NCBI GenBank assembly: GCA_015058625.1
Contig: SVCA01000002.1
Span: forward strand, 62,001 to 126,000
Direction: 5' to 3'
DNA length: 64,000 nt
Origin: Pseudoselenomonas ruminantium
GTDB taxonomy: Bacteria; Bacillota; Negativicutes; Selenomonadales; Selenomonadaceae
Position 1 is the stretch's first letter. The number at the start of each line of letters is the position of its first letter. A model generated the notes under the pieces. The model was given only the letters and a program-made list of their open reading frames with translations, did no database searches and had not been told where the DNA came from. Shown piece after piece: positions 24,923 through 34,700 of this stretch. Made by a program: the position numbers and the translations under genes.

Positions 24923-25455
24923 GCCGTCATCCCCTCCAATTCATCAGCTTCCGTCAGGATTACATCCAGCAGGAAGGTATGGGCCAGCCTGCCTTCGACA
25001 AAACGCTGCCTCAGCAGTTCGATTTTGGGGCGGGCGGCCGTCAGTACCTTGCTGGCCTGCTCAGCAGGCAGGCTGGCACATAGTTCCAGAATCGCCGGCA
25101 GGAAGTCCGGCAGTTCTTTATCTAAGTCAAAGCCGTTATCCAAAAAGAGATTCTTGAAAGCCAGCATTTCCTGGGCTTGTTTGCCGAAATCCGTGCGGTC
25201 GTGCATGGTCAGATACAGATTGGTGTTGCTGGAAAATTCAAAGGCGCGCACATAGAGGTCTTCGTATTCCTGCTGCCCCATGGTTTCTATATAGTTCAGG
25301 GTATCCAGAAGAACCTGACGATTCTGTTGACATGTCAATTTTTTTGACATGTCAAGGCAATCGGACAGTTTAGCCCACCAGTCTGTATCGGGATAGTCAA
25401 AGAGGTAGGCCACAAGCGCTAATGTGGTCTGATATTCCTGGTTGGTGTTCATCAT
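24919..25455 (-). CDS. narJ: Nitrate reductase molybdenum cofactor assembly chaperone NarJ
   Basis: 178 residues of the TorD/NarJ helical chaperone family (ALVAYLFDYPDTDWWAKL, LYVRAFEFSSNTNLYLTMHDRTD with the conserved Y-V-x-x-F-D/E-F block, LPDFLPAILELCA). It binds the NarG N-terminus and helps insertion of the molybdenum cofactor and the proximal Fe-S cluster; it is not part of the final enzyme. The start at 25455 was chosen because the narH stop and this ATG share TGATG and an AGGGGGG site lies 4-10 nt upstream; GTG 25461 and ATG 25452 are alternatives. The gene contains two copies of the 12-bp palindrome TTGACATGTCAA. Confidence 0.9.
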   Translation of the reverse strand: MMNTNQEYQTTLALVAYLFDYPDTDWWAKLSDCLDMSKKLTCQQNRQVLLDTLNYIETMGQQEYEDLYVRAFEFSSNTNLYLTMHDRTDFGKQAQEMLAFKNLFLDNGFDLDKELPDFLPAILELCASLPAEQASKVLTAARPKIELLRQRFVEGRLAHTFLLDVILTEADELEGMTA

Positions 25456-26873
25456 CAGCACCCCCCTGGGCAGTTATAGCCACAGCTTCCCTGCAGTTCC
25501 CGCAGTTTATCCTGCGTTTCATCGGTAAGTCCTGCAGGGATGTTGAAGCGGTCTTTATACTTGGCGATACCCATCAACCGGTACATGGCCTGGTAGGTTT
25601 CTAAATCGTATTCGAGCTTGCGGGAAAGTTTTTCGCCGGTTTCCTGTATGCGCATCACCATACGCATGTCGAGCAGGCGCTGGAGAACCTTTTCGACTAC
25701 GCTCACATTGCCGGCGGCAAAGAGTTCTGCGATATAGGAAAGGGGAATGCGCATTTCCTGTACAGCTGGCAGGTAAACATCAGCTTCGGCCCGCCGGGTA
25801 ATGGGGGAGAGAGGCGGTACATACCAGACCATGGGCAGGGTGCGGTATTCGGCATGCAGGGGCAAGGCCACTTGCCATTCCTTGACCATTTTGTACACGG
25901 GGGAATTCTGGGCGGCTTCGAGCCAGCTATCGGGAATGCCTGCGTCTTTGGCAGCGGCGATTACTTCCGGGTCATGCGGATTTAAGAGGATATCCAGCAT
26001 GCTGTGATAGATTTCTCCCTTATCCGGTGTGGAGGCCACTTCTTTGACTTTATCCATATCGTAGAGCAGTACGCCCATATAGCGCAGCCGTCCTACGCAG
26101 GTATCGGCGCAGATTGTGGGCAGGCCGTTTTCTAGGCGCGGGAAGCAGAAGATGCACTTCTCCGCCTTATTGGTCTTCCAGTTGAAGTAAACCTTCTTAT
26201 AGGGACAGGCGGGCACGCAGTGGCGCCAGCCACGGCAACCGTCCTGGGATACCAGTACCACGCCGTCCTCATCCCGCTTGTAGATGGCGCCCGAGGGGCA
26301 GGCCGCAACGCAGGCGGGATTCAGACAGTGATTGCAGGTGCGTGGCAGGTACTTCATAAAGAGGTCGTGGAATTCCAGGGTAATGTCTTCGGCAATGTTT
26401 TGGAGATTGTAGTCCTGTCGGGCGGATTCACCAGCTGCCAAATCGTCTTCCCAGTTTGGCCCCCATTTGATTTCCATGCGCTTTTGGGTAATCAGGGAAC
26501 GGGGGCGGGCAATGGGTTGATGATTTTTGCGCTGGGACGTAATCAGTGTTTCATAGTCATAGGTCCAAGGTTCGTAGTAATCATCCATTTCCGGCTGGTC
26601 CGGGTGGTAAAAGAGCTTGGCCAGCCGTGTGGCCTTATTACCGGAACGAAGCTGCAGCCGGCCGTTTTTTAATTCCCAGCCGCCCTTCCATTTCTCCTGA
26701 TTTTCCCAATGTTTGGGATAGCCGATACCGGGCTTTGTTTCCACGTTGTTGAAGTACATGTATTCCGCGCCCTGGCGGTTGGTCCAGACATTCTTGCAAG
26801 TGATGGAGCATGTGTGACAGCCAATGCACTTGTCCAGATTCATGACCATGGAAATCTGTGCTTTAATCTTCAA
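25455..26873 (-). CDS. narH: Respiratory nitrate reductase beta subunit NarH
   Basis: 472 residues with four Fe-S clusters. Seen: CIGCHTCSITCKNVW near the N-terminus, CNHCLNPACVAACPSGAI, GCRGWRHCVPACPYKKVYFNW (the Trp replacing a Cys is the hallmark of the [3Fe-4S] site), and CIFCFPRLENGLPTICADTC. It transfers electrons from NarI haem to the NarG molybdenum centre. It starts with TTG 26873, overlapping narG by 11 bp, with GGAGG 9 nt upstream. It ends in CGYNCPGGC, a cysteine-rich tail. Confidence 0.95.
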   Translation of the reverse strand: MKIKAQISMVMNLDKCIGCHTCSITCKNVWTNRQGAEYMYFNNVETKPGIGYPKHWENQEKWKGGWELKNGRLQLRSGNKATRLAKLFYHPDQPEMDDYYEPWTYDYETLITSQRKNHQPIARPRSLITQKRMEIKWGPNWEDDLAAGESARQDYNLQNIAEDITLEFHDLFMKYLPRTCNHCLNPACVAACPSGAIYKRDEDGVVLVSQDGCRGWRHCVPACPYKKVYFNWKTNKAEKCIFCFPRLENGLPTICADTCVGRLRYMGVLLYDMDKVKEVASTPDKGEIYHSMLDILLNPHDPEVIAAAKDAGIPDSWLEAAQNSPVYKMVKEWQVALPLHAEYRTLPMVWYVPPLSPITRRAEADVYLPAVQEMRIPLSYIAELFAAGNVSVVEKVLQRLLDMRMVMRIQETGEKLSRKLEYDLETYQAMYRLMGIAKYKDRFNIPAGLTDETQDKLRELQGSCGYNCPGGC

Positions 26874-29800
26874 GCCAATCTACCTCCTCCAGCTTGCGGG
26901 CCACCACATACATATCCCGCTGATTGCCTGTGGGCCCATAATAATTGAATCCATAGCTTAACTGTCCATAGCCGCCAATCATATGCGTGGGCTTCATATG
27001 GATGCGCGTCGGCGTATTATGCGTGCCGCCGCGGGTACCGGAAATCTTGCTGCCCGGCACATTGATATGACGGTCCTGGGCATGGTGCATATAGACCACA
27101 CCACGAGGCAGACGCGGGGAAACAACCGCCCGGGAGGTCACAACACCATTATGGTTGTAAAGTTCTACCCAGTCGTTGTCCTTGACGCCGATTTCCGCCG
27201 CATCCTTTTCGTTGAACCAGACGGTCTGGCCGCCCCGGAACAGGGTCAGGAGCTGCTGACTGTCAAAGTACATGGAATGGGTGCTCCATTTATTATGGGG
27301 CGTCAAATACTTCAGGGTGATTTCCTTCGTGCCGCCCAATTTGTTCTTGATGGGCAGATAGTCGAGGATAGGCTTATAGGTCGCCATGGATTCACCCAGC
27401 TCGCGTATCATCTCATGGTCGAGAAAGAAGGACTGGCGTCCCGTAATGGTACGGAAGGGAACCAGTTCTTCCACACTCGTGGTGAACGGCGTATAGCGCC
27501 GGTTCTGATTGCTGCCCGTAAAGGTTGGAGAGGTAATCGTTTCCCGTGGCTGTACGGCTACCTGTTCAAAGGTAAAGCGCTCATTTTCGCGGTCCTTGGC
27601 CAGCTTGGTGAGGCCTGTCAGGCCCGTTTCCTTCTCCAAAGCTTTCCAGGCTTTGACGGCAACTTTGCCGTTGGTGGTCGTGGAAAGACCCAGTACCGCA
27701 TCGGCGGCCTGTTTGGCATCTTCAATGGAAGGCATACCATAAGACACGGCATCCTTATACGGAATCGTGCCATTGCGTCGGCCGATTTCTGCATATTCTT
27801 CCGCAGAATCCCAGCTCATGGTCAGGCTGCTCATTTTTTCGGATACACCGGGTCCAAGGGCAATCCATTTTTCATAAACCTTGGTGAAGTCCAGTTCCGT
27901 CTCAATGAGATTCGGCATGGTCTGGCCAGGGATGGGTTCGCATTCGCCCTTGCTCCAATCGCGGATGCGGCCTTCGGCCTGTGCGACCTCCCCTTCGCTG
28001 TCATGCTGAATGGGCATGGCCACCACATCATGGTAAGGTTTGACATCTGCTTCCTTGGCCACTTCGGAAACTTTTTTCGCTAAGGTCTTAAAGATTTCCC
28101 AGTCGGTTTTTGCCTCCCACATGGGGTCAACGGCGGCCTGGAAGGGATGGACGAAGGGATGCATATCCGTGGAGGACAGATCATCCTTCTCGTACCAGGT
28201 AGCTGTGGGCAGAACCACGTCGGCATAGAGGGCGGAGCTGGCCATGCGGAAGTCCAGGTCAATCAGCAAATCCAGTTTGCCATTCCCGGCACCAGCCAGC
28301 TGGCTCAGTTCCGCCTCATCCCGCCATTTGATTTCTGCGGGACGGTTGGGGCATTCTTCCTCGGCGAACAGGCCATTCTTCGTGCCTAAGAGATACTTGA
28401 GGAAGAATTCATGGCCTTTGGCAGACGAGCCAATCAGGTTGTTGCGCCAGATAAAGAGATTGCGCGGGAAGTTGGCCGGATTGTCCGGGTCTTCTACGGA
28501 AAACTCCAGACTCTTGTCTTTGAGGCTGCTTACGATGTATTCCTTCACATCCATGCCTTTGGCCTTGGCCTCGTCATGTAGCTGCTGACCTCCTTTATTA
28601 AAAGTCGGGTAGGAGGGCAGCCACCCCAGCCGTGCTGCCATGACATTATAGTCACCAGCATGACGATAACGGGGCTTTACACCAGCTGCGGTCAAATCGG
28701 CCACATCCACTTCATCACTGCGCCACTGGTCGGTGGCAAAGTAATAGAAGGAGGTGCTGTTTTGCAGGCGGGGCGGTTTTTTCCAGTCGAGTCCCGTCAT
28801 AATCCGCTGCCAGCCTTCGGCCGGACGCAGTTTTTCCTGACCGACATAGTGAGCCCAGCCACCGCCATTGCGGCCTTCGGCGCCGACAAAGAGCAGCAGG
28901 TTCAGAATTGTGCGGTAGACTACATCCGCATGGAACCAGTGATTGATGCCGCCGCCCATGATGACCATGGTACGCCCCTTTGTCTTGAGGCTGTTATCGG
29001 CAAATTCGCGGGCCGTATGAATGACGGTTTCCATGGGGACACCTGTATATTTTTCCTGCCATTTTGGCGTATAGGGCACATCATCTTCATAGGAAGCGGC
29101 CACTTCGCCGCCAATCCCCCGGTCAATGGCATAGTTGGCCAAGGTCAAATCGTAGACGGTGGTTACCAGTACTTCGCCGTCTGCGGTCTTGACGCATTTG
29201 GCAGGGACGGCACGGGTCAGCGTGCGTTTTTCCCGTTCATTGCCGAAATATGGCAGTTCGATGGTGACGATTTTATCCATGGAACCAAGGACGGAGAGCT
29301 GCGGTGTGATGGCCGAGCCATTATCGCTATTCTCCTCTTTGAGGTTCCATTTTTCTTTGCGGTCCCAGCGGTCGCCCATGGTGCCGTTGGGGACGACGAG
29401 TTTGCCTGTCTTCTCGTCAATTACATAGTGTTTGAAGTCTGCGTGTTTATCCTGGCGGCCCATATCCTTGCCGTTCAGGAAGCGGACGGCCTGATACTTG
29501 CCATCCTTTTCTTCCAGGCGCACAAGGAAGGGAAAGTCCGTGTACTTGCGGGTGTATTCCACAAAGAACTCTGCCGGTTCGCCCCAGTAGTATTCATTGA
29601 GGATGACATGTCCCATGGCCATGGCCATCGCTGCATCACTGCCGACCTTGAGCGGAATCCAAGTATCGGCAACCGTGGTGGATTCTGCGTAATCCGGGGC
29701 AATGGAAACGACTTTCGTCCCCTTATAGCGGGCTTCGACCAGGAAGTGGGCATCTGGCGTGCGGGTCATGGGCACGTTGGAGCCCCAGGTGATGATGTAG

Positions 29801-30540
29801 CCCGCGTTATACCAGTCTGAAGACTCCGGTACGTCTGTCTGGTCACCCCAAACCTGCGGGCTGGCGGGCGGCAAATCGGCGTACCAGTCATAGAAGGATA
29901 GGCCGGTACCGCCCATCAGCTGCATAAAGCGTAAGCCGCCGGCATAGGACAGCATGGACTTGGCAGGGATAACGGAAAAGCCAAAGTTTCGGTCCGGCCC
30001 GTATTTGACCGCGGCATGAATCATGGAGGCCGCTACGATTTCCGAAGCTTCTTCCCAGGTGGAACGCACAAAACCGCCGAGACCACGGACTTCCTTATAC
30101 CGTTTCATCTTGGTCGGGTCATTGGCGATACTCTGCCATGTTTCGAGCACCGTCGCATGATGTTTCTTGGCCTCCCGCCATACCTCCGCCAGCTCACGGC
30201 GCAGGTATGGATACTTGATGCGGTGGGGACTGTAGAGATACCAGGAAAATGACGCGCCACGGGGACAGCCGCGGGGCTCGAAGTCCGGCATATCCGGGCT
30301 GGTTTCCGGGTAATCATGAATCTGATTCTCCCAGGCCACTAAACCATTTTTGACATAAATGTTCCAGCTGCATGAACCCGTGCAGTTAACCCCATGGGTG
30401 GAGTGTACGCACTTGTCAAATGACCAGCGGTCCCGATAGGTGTTTTCCCAGTCACGGCCGCCTTCATTTAGCTGCTGATGTCCGCTGACAGAACGCTCTT
30501 TCGGAATCAAATATTTGAACTTCTGAAAGATATTGCTCAC
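26863..30540 (-). CDS. narG: Respiratory nitrate reductase alpha subunit NarG
   Basis: 1225 residues, the usual NarG length. The FS0 cluster site STHGVNCTGSCSW (His plus Cys ligands), EPRGCPRGASFSWYLYSPHR, and the molybdenum-ligand region GDQTDVPESSDWYNAGYI (Asp at about residue 236) are conserved. As in other NarG proteins the N-terminus is only a vestigial, uncleaved leader without a twin-arginine motif, so the active site faces the cytoplasm and reduces nitrate to nitrite there. It starts with GTG 30540 with GGGAGGG upstream. It is the first gene of narGHJI and is preceded by a box GTGATAAACATCAC at the class II position. Confidence 0.96.
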   Translation of the reverse strand: MSNIFQKFKYLIPKERSVSGHQQLNEGGRDWENTYRDRWSFDKCVHSTHGVNCTGSCSWNIYVKNGLVAWENQIHDYPETSPDMPDFEPRGCPRGASFSWYLYSPHRIKYPYLRRELAEVWREAKKHHATVLETWQSIANDPTKMKRYKEVRGLGGFVRSTWEEASEIVAASMIHAAVKYGPDRNFGFSVIPAKSMLSYAGGLRFMQLMGGTGLSFYDWYADLPPASPQVWGDQTDVPESSDWYNAGYIITWGSNVPMTRTPDAHFLVEARYKGTKVVSIAPDYAESTTVADTWIPLKVGSDAAMAMAMGHVILNEYYWGEPAEFFVEYTRKYTDFPFLVRLEEKDGKYQAVRFLNGKDMGRQDKHADFKHYVIDEKTGKLVVPNGTMGDRWDRKEKWNLKEENSDNGSAITPQLSVLGSMDKIVTIELPYFGNEREKRTLTRAVPAKCVKTADGEVLVTTVYDLTLANYAIDRGIGGEVAASYEDDVPYTPKWQEKYTGVPMETVIHTAREFADNSLKTKGRTMVIMGGGINHWFHADVVYRTILNLLLFVGAEGRNGGGWAHYVGQEKLRPAEGWQRIMTGLDWKKPPRLQNSTSFYYFATDQWRSDEVDVADLTAAGVKPRYRHAGDYNVMAARLGWLPSYPTFNKGGQQLHDEAKAKGMDVKEYIVSSLKDKSLEFSVEDPDNPANFPRNLFIWRNNLIGSSAKGHEFFLKYLLGTKNGLFAEEECPNRPAEIKWRDEAELSQLAGAGNGKLDLLIDLDFRMASSALYADVVLPTATWYEKDDLSSTDMHPFVHPFQAAVDPMWEAKTDWEIFKTLAKKVSEVAKEADVKPYHDVVAMPIQHDSEGEVAQAEGRIRDWSKGECEPIPGQTMPNLIETELDFTKVYEKWIALGPGVSEKMSSLTMSWDSAEEYAEIGRRNGTIPYKDAVSYGMPSIEDAKQAADAVLGLSTTTNGKVAVKAWKALEKETGLTGLTKLAKDRENERFTFEQVAVQPRETITSPTFTGSNQNRRYTPFTTSVEELVPFRTITGRQSFFLDHEMIRELGESMATYKPILDYLPIKNKLGGTKEITLKYLTPHNKWSTHSMYFDSQQLLTLFRGGQTVWFNEKDAAEIGVKDNDWVELYNHNGVVTSRAVVSPRLPRGVVYMHHAQDRHINVPGSKISGTRGGTHNTPTRIHMKPTHMIGGYGQLSYGFNYYGPTGNQRDMYVVARKLEEVDWLED

Positions 30541-30581
30541 GTTAACATCCCTCCCAAAACAAAATCACATAAATCGGTATT

Positions 30582-30623
30582 ATTTTAGCGGATGAAGGCG
30601 TTCTTTCATGTGATAAACATCAC
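30582..30623 (-). promoter_or_regulatory. narGHJI promoter with class II FNR-type box
   Basis: The perfect inverted repeat GTGAT-AAAC-ATCAC (30610-30623; extended TGTGA-N6-TCACT) is centred at 30616.5. The - strand hexamer TAAAAT occupies 30587-30582, so the box centre is 29.5 bp from it, which is -41.5. No -35 hexamer is present. The start would be near 30575, leaving a leader of about 35 nt. Confidence 0.75.
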
Positions 30624-30760
30624 TTCAACACATCATAACTTTTATCAAAAATAGCCATAAATATTGTTTATATCGTGGCGTTTGGCGGATAAGAGGTGCA
30701 CTTGCAAGGAACAACTATCTCTGTTAACATGACATTGTCCGATGCTTATTGTTCTATCCT

Positions 30761-30802
30761 GTGATATAAATCATCGAAGAGAATAGGAAGCAGTGAGATA
30801 AT
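30761..30802 (+). promoter_or_regulatory. fdhD/formate dehydrogenase promoter with FNR-type box
   Basis: GTGATATAAATCAT (30761-30774; TGTGA-N6-TCAT) is centred at 30767.5. GATAAT at 30797-30802 begins exactly 29.5 bp downstream, again the class II geometry. The predicted start is near 30809, 34 nt before the fdhD ATG. The 30541-30842 intergenic region otherwise contains only this and the narG promoter. Confidence 0.6.
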
Positions 30803-30842
30803 AGCCATAATCTTACAAAAAGTGCAACAGGGAGGGACGGTT

Positions 30843-31643
30843 ATGGAACCGCGTTGGGAGGAATGTGAACTAGCGGTCGTACATCGCTTTGCGGCGAAAG
30901 ACGGCCGGTGGGTGGAGGACGCTAAGCCCACTTCCATCGAACAGCTGCTCAAGGTGGAACTCAATGGCCGGCTGGTCAGCGAGGCGCTGTGTTCGCCAGG
31001 AGACCAGCTGGATTTAGCCGTGGGCCAGCTGGCCCAGCTGGGGGCGCTGCAAAGAGCCGCAGATATAAAAAGGCTGCAGATTTTGGATGGCAGAGCCGTG
31101 GTGGAAAGTAGCAGCTGGGCACAGGCGCGTGCTGCCCATCGGGAAGATGACCCGCGCTATTACAGCTTGTCCAGATTGCGGGCGTGGCAGGGCCGCGGGA
31201 TTGTTGTGGATAATGTTTGCGTCGAAGCGCACAAGGCCCTGCAGACGGCTAACAGGCTGTTAGGTGAGCTGGCCGCCACCCATGAGCGCACGAATGGTGT
31301 TCATAGTGGCGTGCTCTATGAGCCTGCCCGCGATAAGATCCTTGTATTCCGGGAGGATATCGGACGCCATAATGTCTTTGATAAGCTCTATGGCTGGGCT
31401 GTCCGCCATGACGTCAGCTTAGCGGATAAGCTGCTGGTATTCAGTGGCCGTTGCTCTACGGAAATGATGCTGAAGCTCTGGCGCATGGATTGCAGGATGG
31501 TGCTGGCCAAATCGGTGCCTACCAGCTTGTCTCTGGAATTGGCTGATAAGCTGGGGATAACCCTGATGGCCCGATTGACCCCGGAGGGATTTTCCGTATA
31601 TACACATCCGGAGCGGGTAAGGATAGAAAAAAATATTTTCTAA
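30843..31643 (+). CDS. fdhD: FdhD-family formate dehydrogenase accessory protein, CxxC missing
   Basis: 266 residues from ATG 30843 (GGGAGGG 7 nt upstream; the frame is open further). The FdhD fold is recognisable by ERTNGVHSGVLYEPARDKILVFREDIGRHNVFDKLYG, the SGRCSTEMMLK block, the KSVPTSLSLELADKLG block and the C-terminal YTHPERV. FdhD normally moves sulfur from IscS to the molybdenum cofactor of formate dehydrogenase through a Cys-x-x-Cys loop (GCGVCG in E. coli). In the corresponding region (RAWQGRGIVVDNVCVEAHK) only one cysteine and no CxxC is present. It is placed directly upstream of the formate dehydrogenase genes. Confidence 0.8.
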   Translation: MEPRWEECELAVVHRFAAKDGRWVEDAKPTSIEQLLKVELNGRLVSEALCSPGDQLDLAVGQLAQLGALQRAADIKRLQILDGRAVVESSSWAQARAAHREDDPRYYSLSRLRAWQGRGIVVDNVCVEAHKALQTANRLLGELAATHERTNGVHSGVLYEPARDKILVFREDIGRHNVFDKLYGWAVRHDVSLADKLLVFSGRCSTEMMLKLWRMDCRMVLAKSVPTSLSLELADKLGITLMARLTPEGFSVYTHPERVRIEKNIF

Positions 31644-31777
31644 TGGAATATTTTTTTTGCATAAAATCATAAATAATTCATATCAAACTTCATAGTGATC
31701 ATTAATGAACATATAGGGAAAGTCGATATGAATTAGATAAAACAACGTAACTGTGTAGGATAAAGGAGGAAGTTTTA

Positions 31778-34700
31778 ATGAATCTCACGCGACGGGACTT
31801 TTTGAAAACCACAGGTCTCACCGGTGTCGGACTGGCCCTGGCTAGTCTGGGACTGGATATGCCCAAGGTCAAAGCTGCCGCTAAGGAATTCAAGCTGAAG
31901 GGAGCCCGGGAGTTTACCTCCATCTGCCATTTTTGCGCCTGCGGCTGCGGGGTAATCGGCTATGTGAAGGACGATAAACTCATCAACCTCGAAGGGGCCA
32001 GCGATAATCCGGTAAACCGCGGCGGTCTGTGCTCCAAGGGGCTGGGCTATGGGCAGATACCAAACTCTGACCAGCGGGCCACGAAGCCTTTGTACCGTGC
32101 TCCTGGCAGTGACCATTGGGAGGAAATCAGCTGGGATGAAGCAATCGATAAGGCCGCAAGGGCAATGAAAAAAGCCCGCGATGAGAACTGGAAGCAGACG
32201 GAGGTCATTAACGGTGAGACGGTGGATGTACACCGCACGGATGCCATCGGCTTTATCGGCGGCTCTCAGATTAACAACGAGGAATGCTATCAGAATATCA
32301 AGATGGCCCGTGCGCTCGGCGTAACCTATATCGACAATCAGACCCGTGTCTGCCATGCGACCACGCCGCCGGCCATGAATGCCGCCTTTGGCCGTGGTGC
32401 CATGACCAACCATTGGGGCGACCTCAAGCATTCCAAGCTCATCTGGATTGAAGGCTCCAATATTGCCGAATGTCACCCGATGGGCCTCAAGAACGTCATG
32501 AAGGCCAAGAACAACGGCGCGAAAATCGTCCATGTGGATGTGCGCTATACCCGTACATCCAAGATTGCGGACTATTTCTTCCAGCTGCGTCCCGGCACAG
32601 ATATTGCGTTTTTGGGCTATATCATCAGCTATATCATCGAGAACAAGAAATACAACGAGGATTATATCCGCCGCAATACCAATGCGTACTGTATCCTGCG
32701 GGATGATTACAAGTTTGACGAGGGTATTTTCTCTGGTTACAATGCGGAAAAGCATAAATACAATATGGAAACCTGGGGCTATGCTTTAGGTCCGGACAAA
32801 AAGCCGCAGAAGGCAAGTGACCTCTTTGCACCCAATACGGTCATGAGCCGCATGAAGGAGCATTTCTCCCGCTATACCCTCGACAAGGTTTCGGGCATTA
32901 CGGGCATGAGCAAGGACGATATCGAACTGGCGGCTAAGATTTTCTGTGAATATTCGCCCACGGTGATGATGTATGCACTGGGCATGACCCAGCATACCGT
33001 AGGCGTAGAAAATATCCGCTGTTTCACCATTCTGCAGCTCCTGCGCGGCAATATCGGTGTGCCGGGCGGCGGTATCGACGCCATGCGCGGTCAGCCAAAT
33101 GTGCAGGCTTCTACAGACTTTGGCATCATGTTCCAGTATTTCCCGGGTTATCTCTCCTTCCCCACGGAAAAGACCAATACGCTGGAGAAGTGGACGCGGG
33201 CTTCGGGAACATTCCGTGCCAAGTGGCTCAAGAACATGCTCAAGGCATGGTTTGGGGATTATGCAACACCTGCCAATGACTATGCCTTCAACTTAATCGG
33301 CGTGCGCAACAGCAGTCATAACGATTCCATCTATGGCCTGTTTGAGGACGCGTACCGCGGTACGGTGAAATGCCTGTATCTTTGCGGGCAGAATCCGCAT
33401 GTGACAAATGCCAACGCCGGTATGGTACATGATGGCCTCTGCAGGATGGATACGGTGATTGCGCAGGATATTTTCGTCAACGAAACCGCTGAATTCTGGA
33501 ACCGTCCTGGCGATAATCCGGCGGACATTCAGACCGAGGTTATATTCCTGCCGGCCTGCTCCTATCTGGAGCGCCGCGGTACGATTACCAACTCCATGCG
33601 CATGATTCAGTGGCGGATGGAAGGGCCTAAACCTCTGGGCGATTCCAAGCCGGACTATGAAATAAACAATCTTCTGTGGCGAAAAATCCGCGAGCTTTAT
33701 CAGGATTCCACCGACCCGAAGGATGAAATCATTCAGCGCATGACTTGGAATTACTCCGACGACCAGACCGTGGAAGATATCCTGAAGGAAATCAATGGCT
33801 ACGATTTGACCACGGGCAAACTGGTATCGGGGATTGGCCAGTTAAAGGATGATGGCACCACCAGTTCCGGTATGTGGATTTACGCCGGTGTCTATGGAAA
33901 TGGTGAGCACAAGGCCCAGCGCCGCGGTCAGGAGGATGAAGGCGGCCTGGGCATCTATCCGAACTTCGGTTGGACGTGGCCCGATAATATCCATCTGCTT
34001 TACAACCGCGCTTCCTGCGATGAAAATGGCCAGCCTGTTGACCCGGAACACAAGATTGTCTGGTGGGATGCAGCGAAAAATCGCTGGGAAGGTTATGATG
34101 TGCCGGATGTGGGCAATCGCAATGCTGCGCCGGGTACACCGGATGGCAACAAGCCCTTCCGCATGACAGGGGAAGGTTATGGCCGCCTCTTTGCTGCTGA
34201 ATACAGCGACCTCAATCCCGATGGCATGACGCGCGACCATTCCTATACGCCCGTGGATGGCCCGCTGCCGGAATTCTACGAGCCGGTAGAAAGCCCGACG
34301 AAGAATGCCCTGCATAAGGATGAAAAGGCACAGTTCAATCCCTGCGTGGTCTATCCGCGCCTGCCGGAGAAACAGCGCATCGGCACGAAGGATGAATTCC
34401 CCTATGTGCTCTGCAGTTCCGGCATAGCCGAGCATTGGTGCTCCGGTACGGTTACGCGCAACATTCCTTGGCTCAATGAACTGGTCAAGGAACCCTTTGT
34501 GGAAATGAGCCATAAGTTAGCAGAACAGCTGGGTGTGAAGCTGGGCGATAAGGTCAAGGTCAGCTCGGCCCGAGGCAATGTGACAGTGAAGGCCATGGTC
34601 ACAGACCGTGCCCGGCCCCTGACCATCAACGGGGAAGAAACGCATATGGTCTGGATGCCCTATAGCTGGGGCTTCAAGGGCTTATCCAAAGGCCCTTCCA

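Noticed and set aside
26983..29820. Long + strand frames (366 and 386 codons) opposite narG
   Set aside because: They lie fully antisense to a clearly conserved narG, have no ribosome sites and show low-complexity composition typical of the complementary strand of GC-rich genes.
31695..31708. GTGATCATTAATGA upstream of the formate dehydrogenase alpha gene as a further FNR box
   Set aside because: The second half-site does not match ATCAC and no -10 hexamer lies at the required distance; read-through from the fdhD promoter is simpler.
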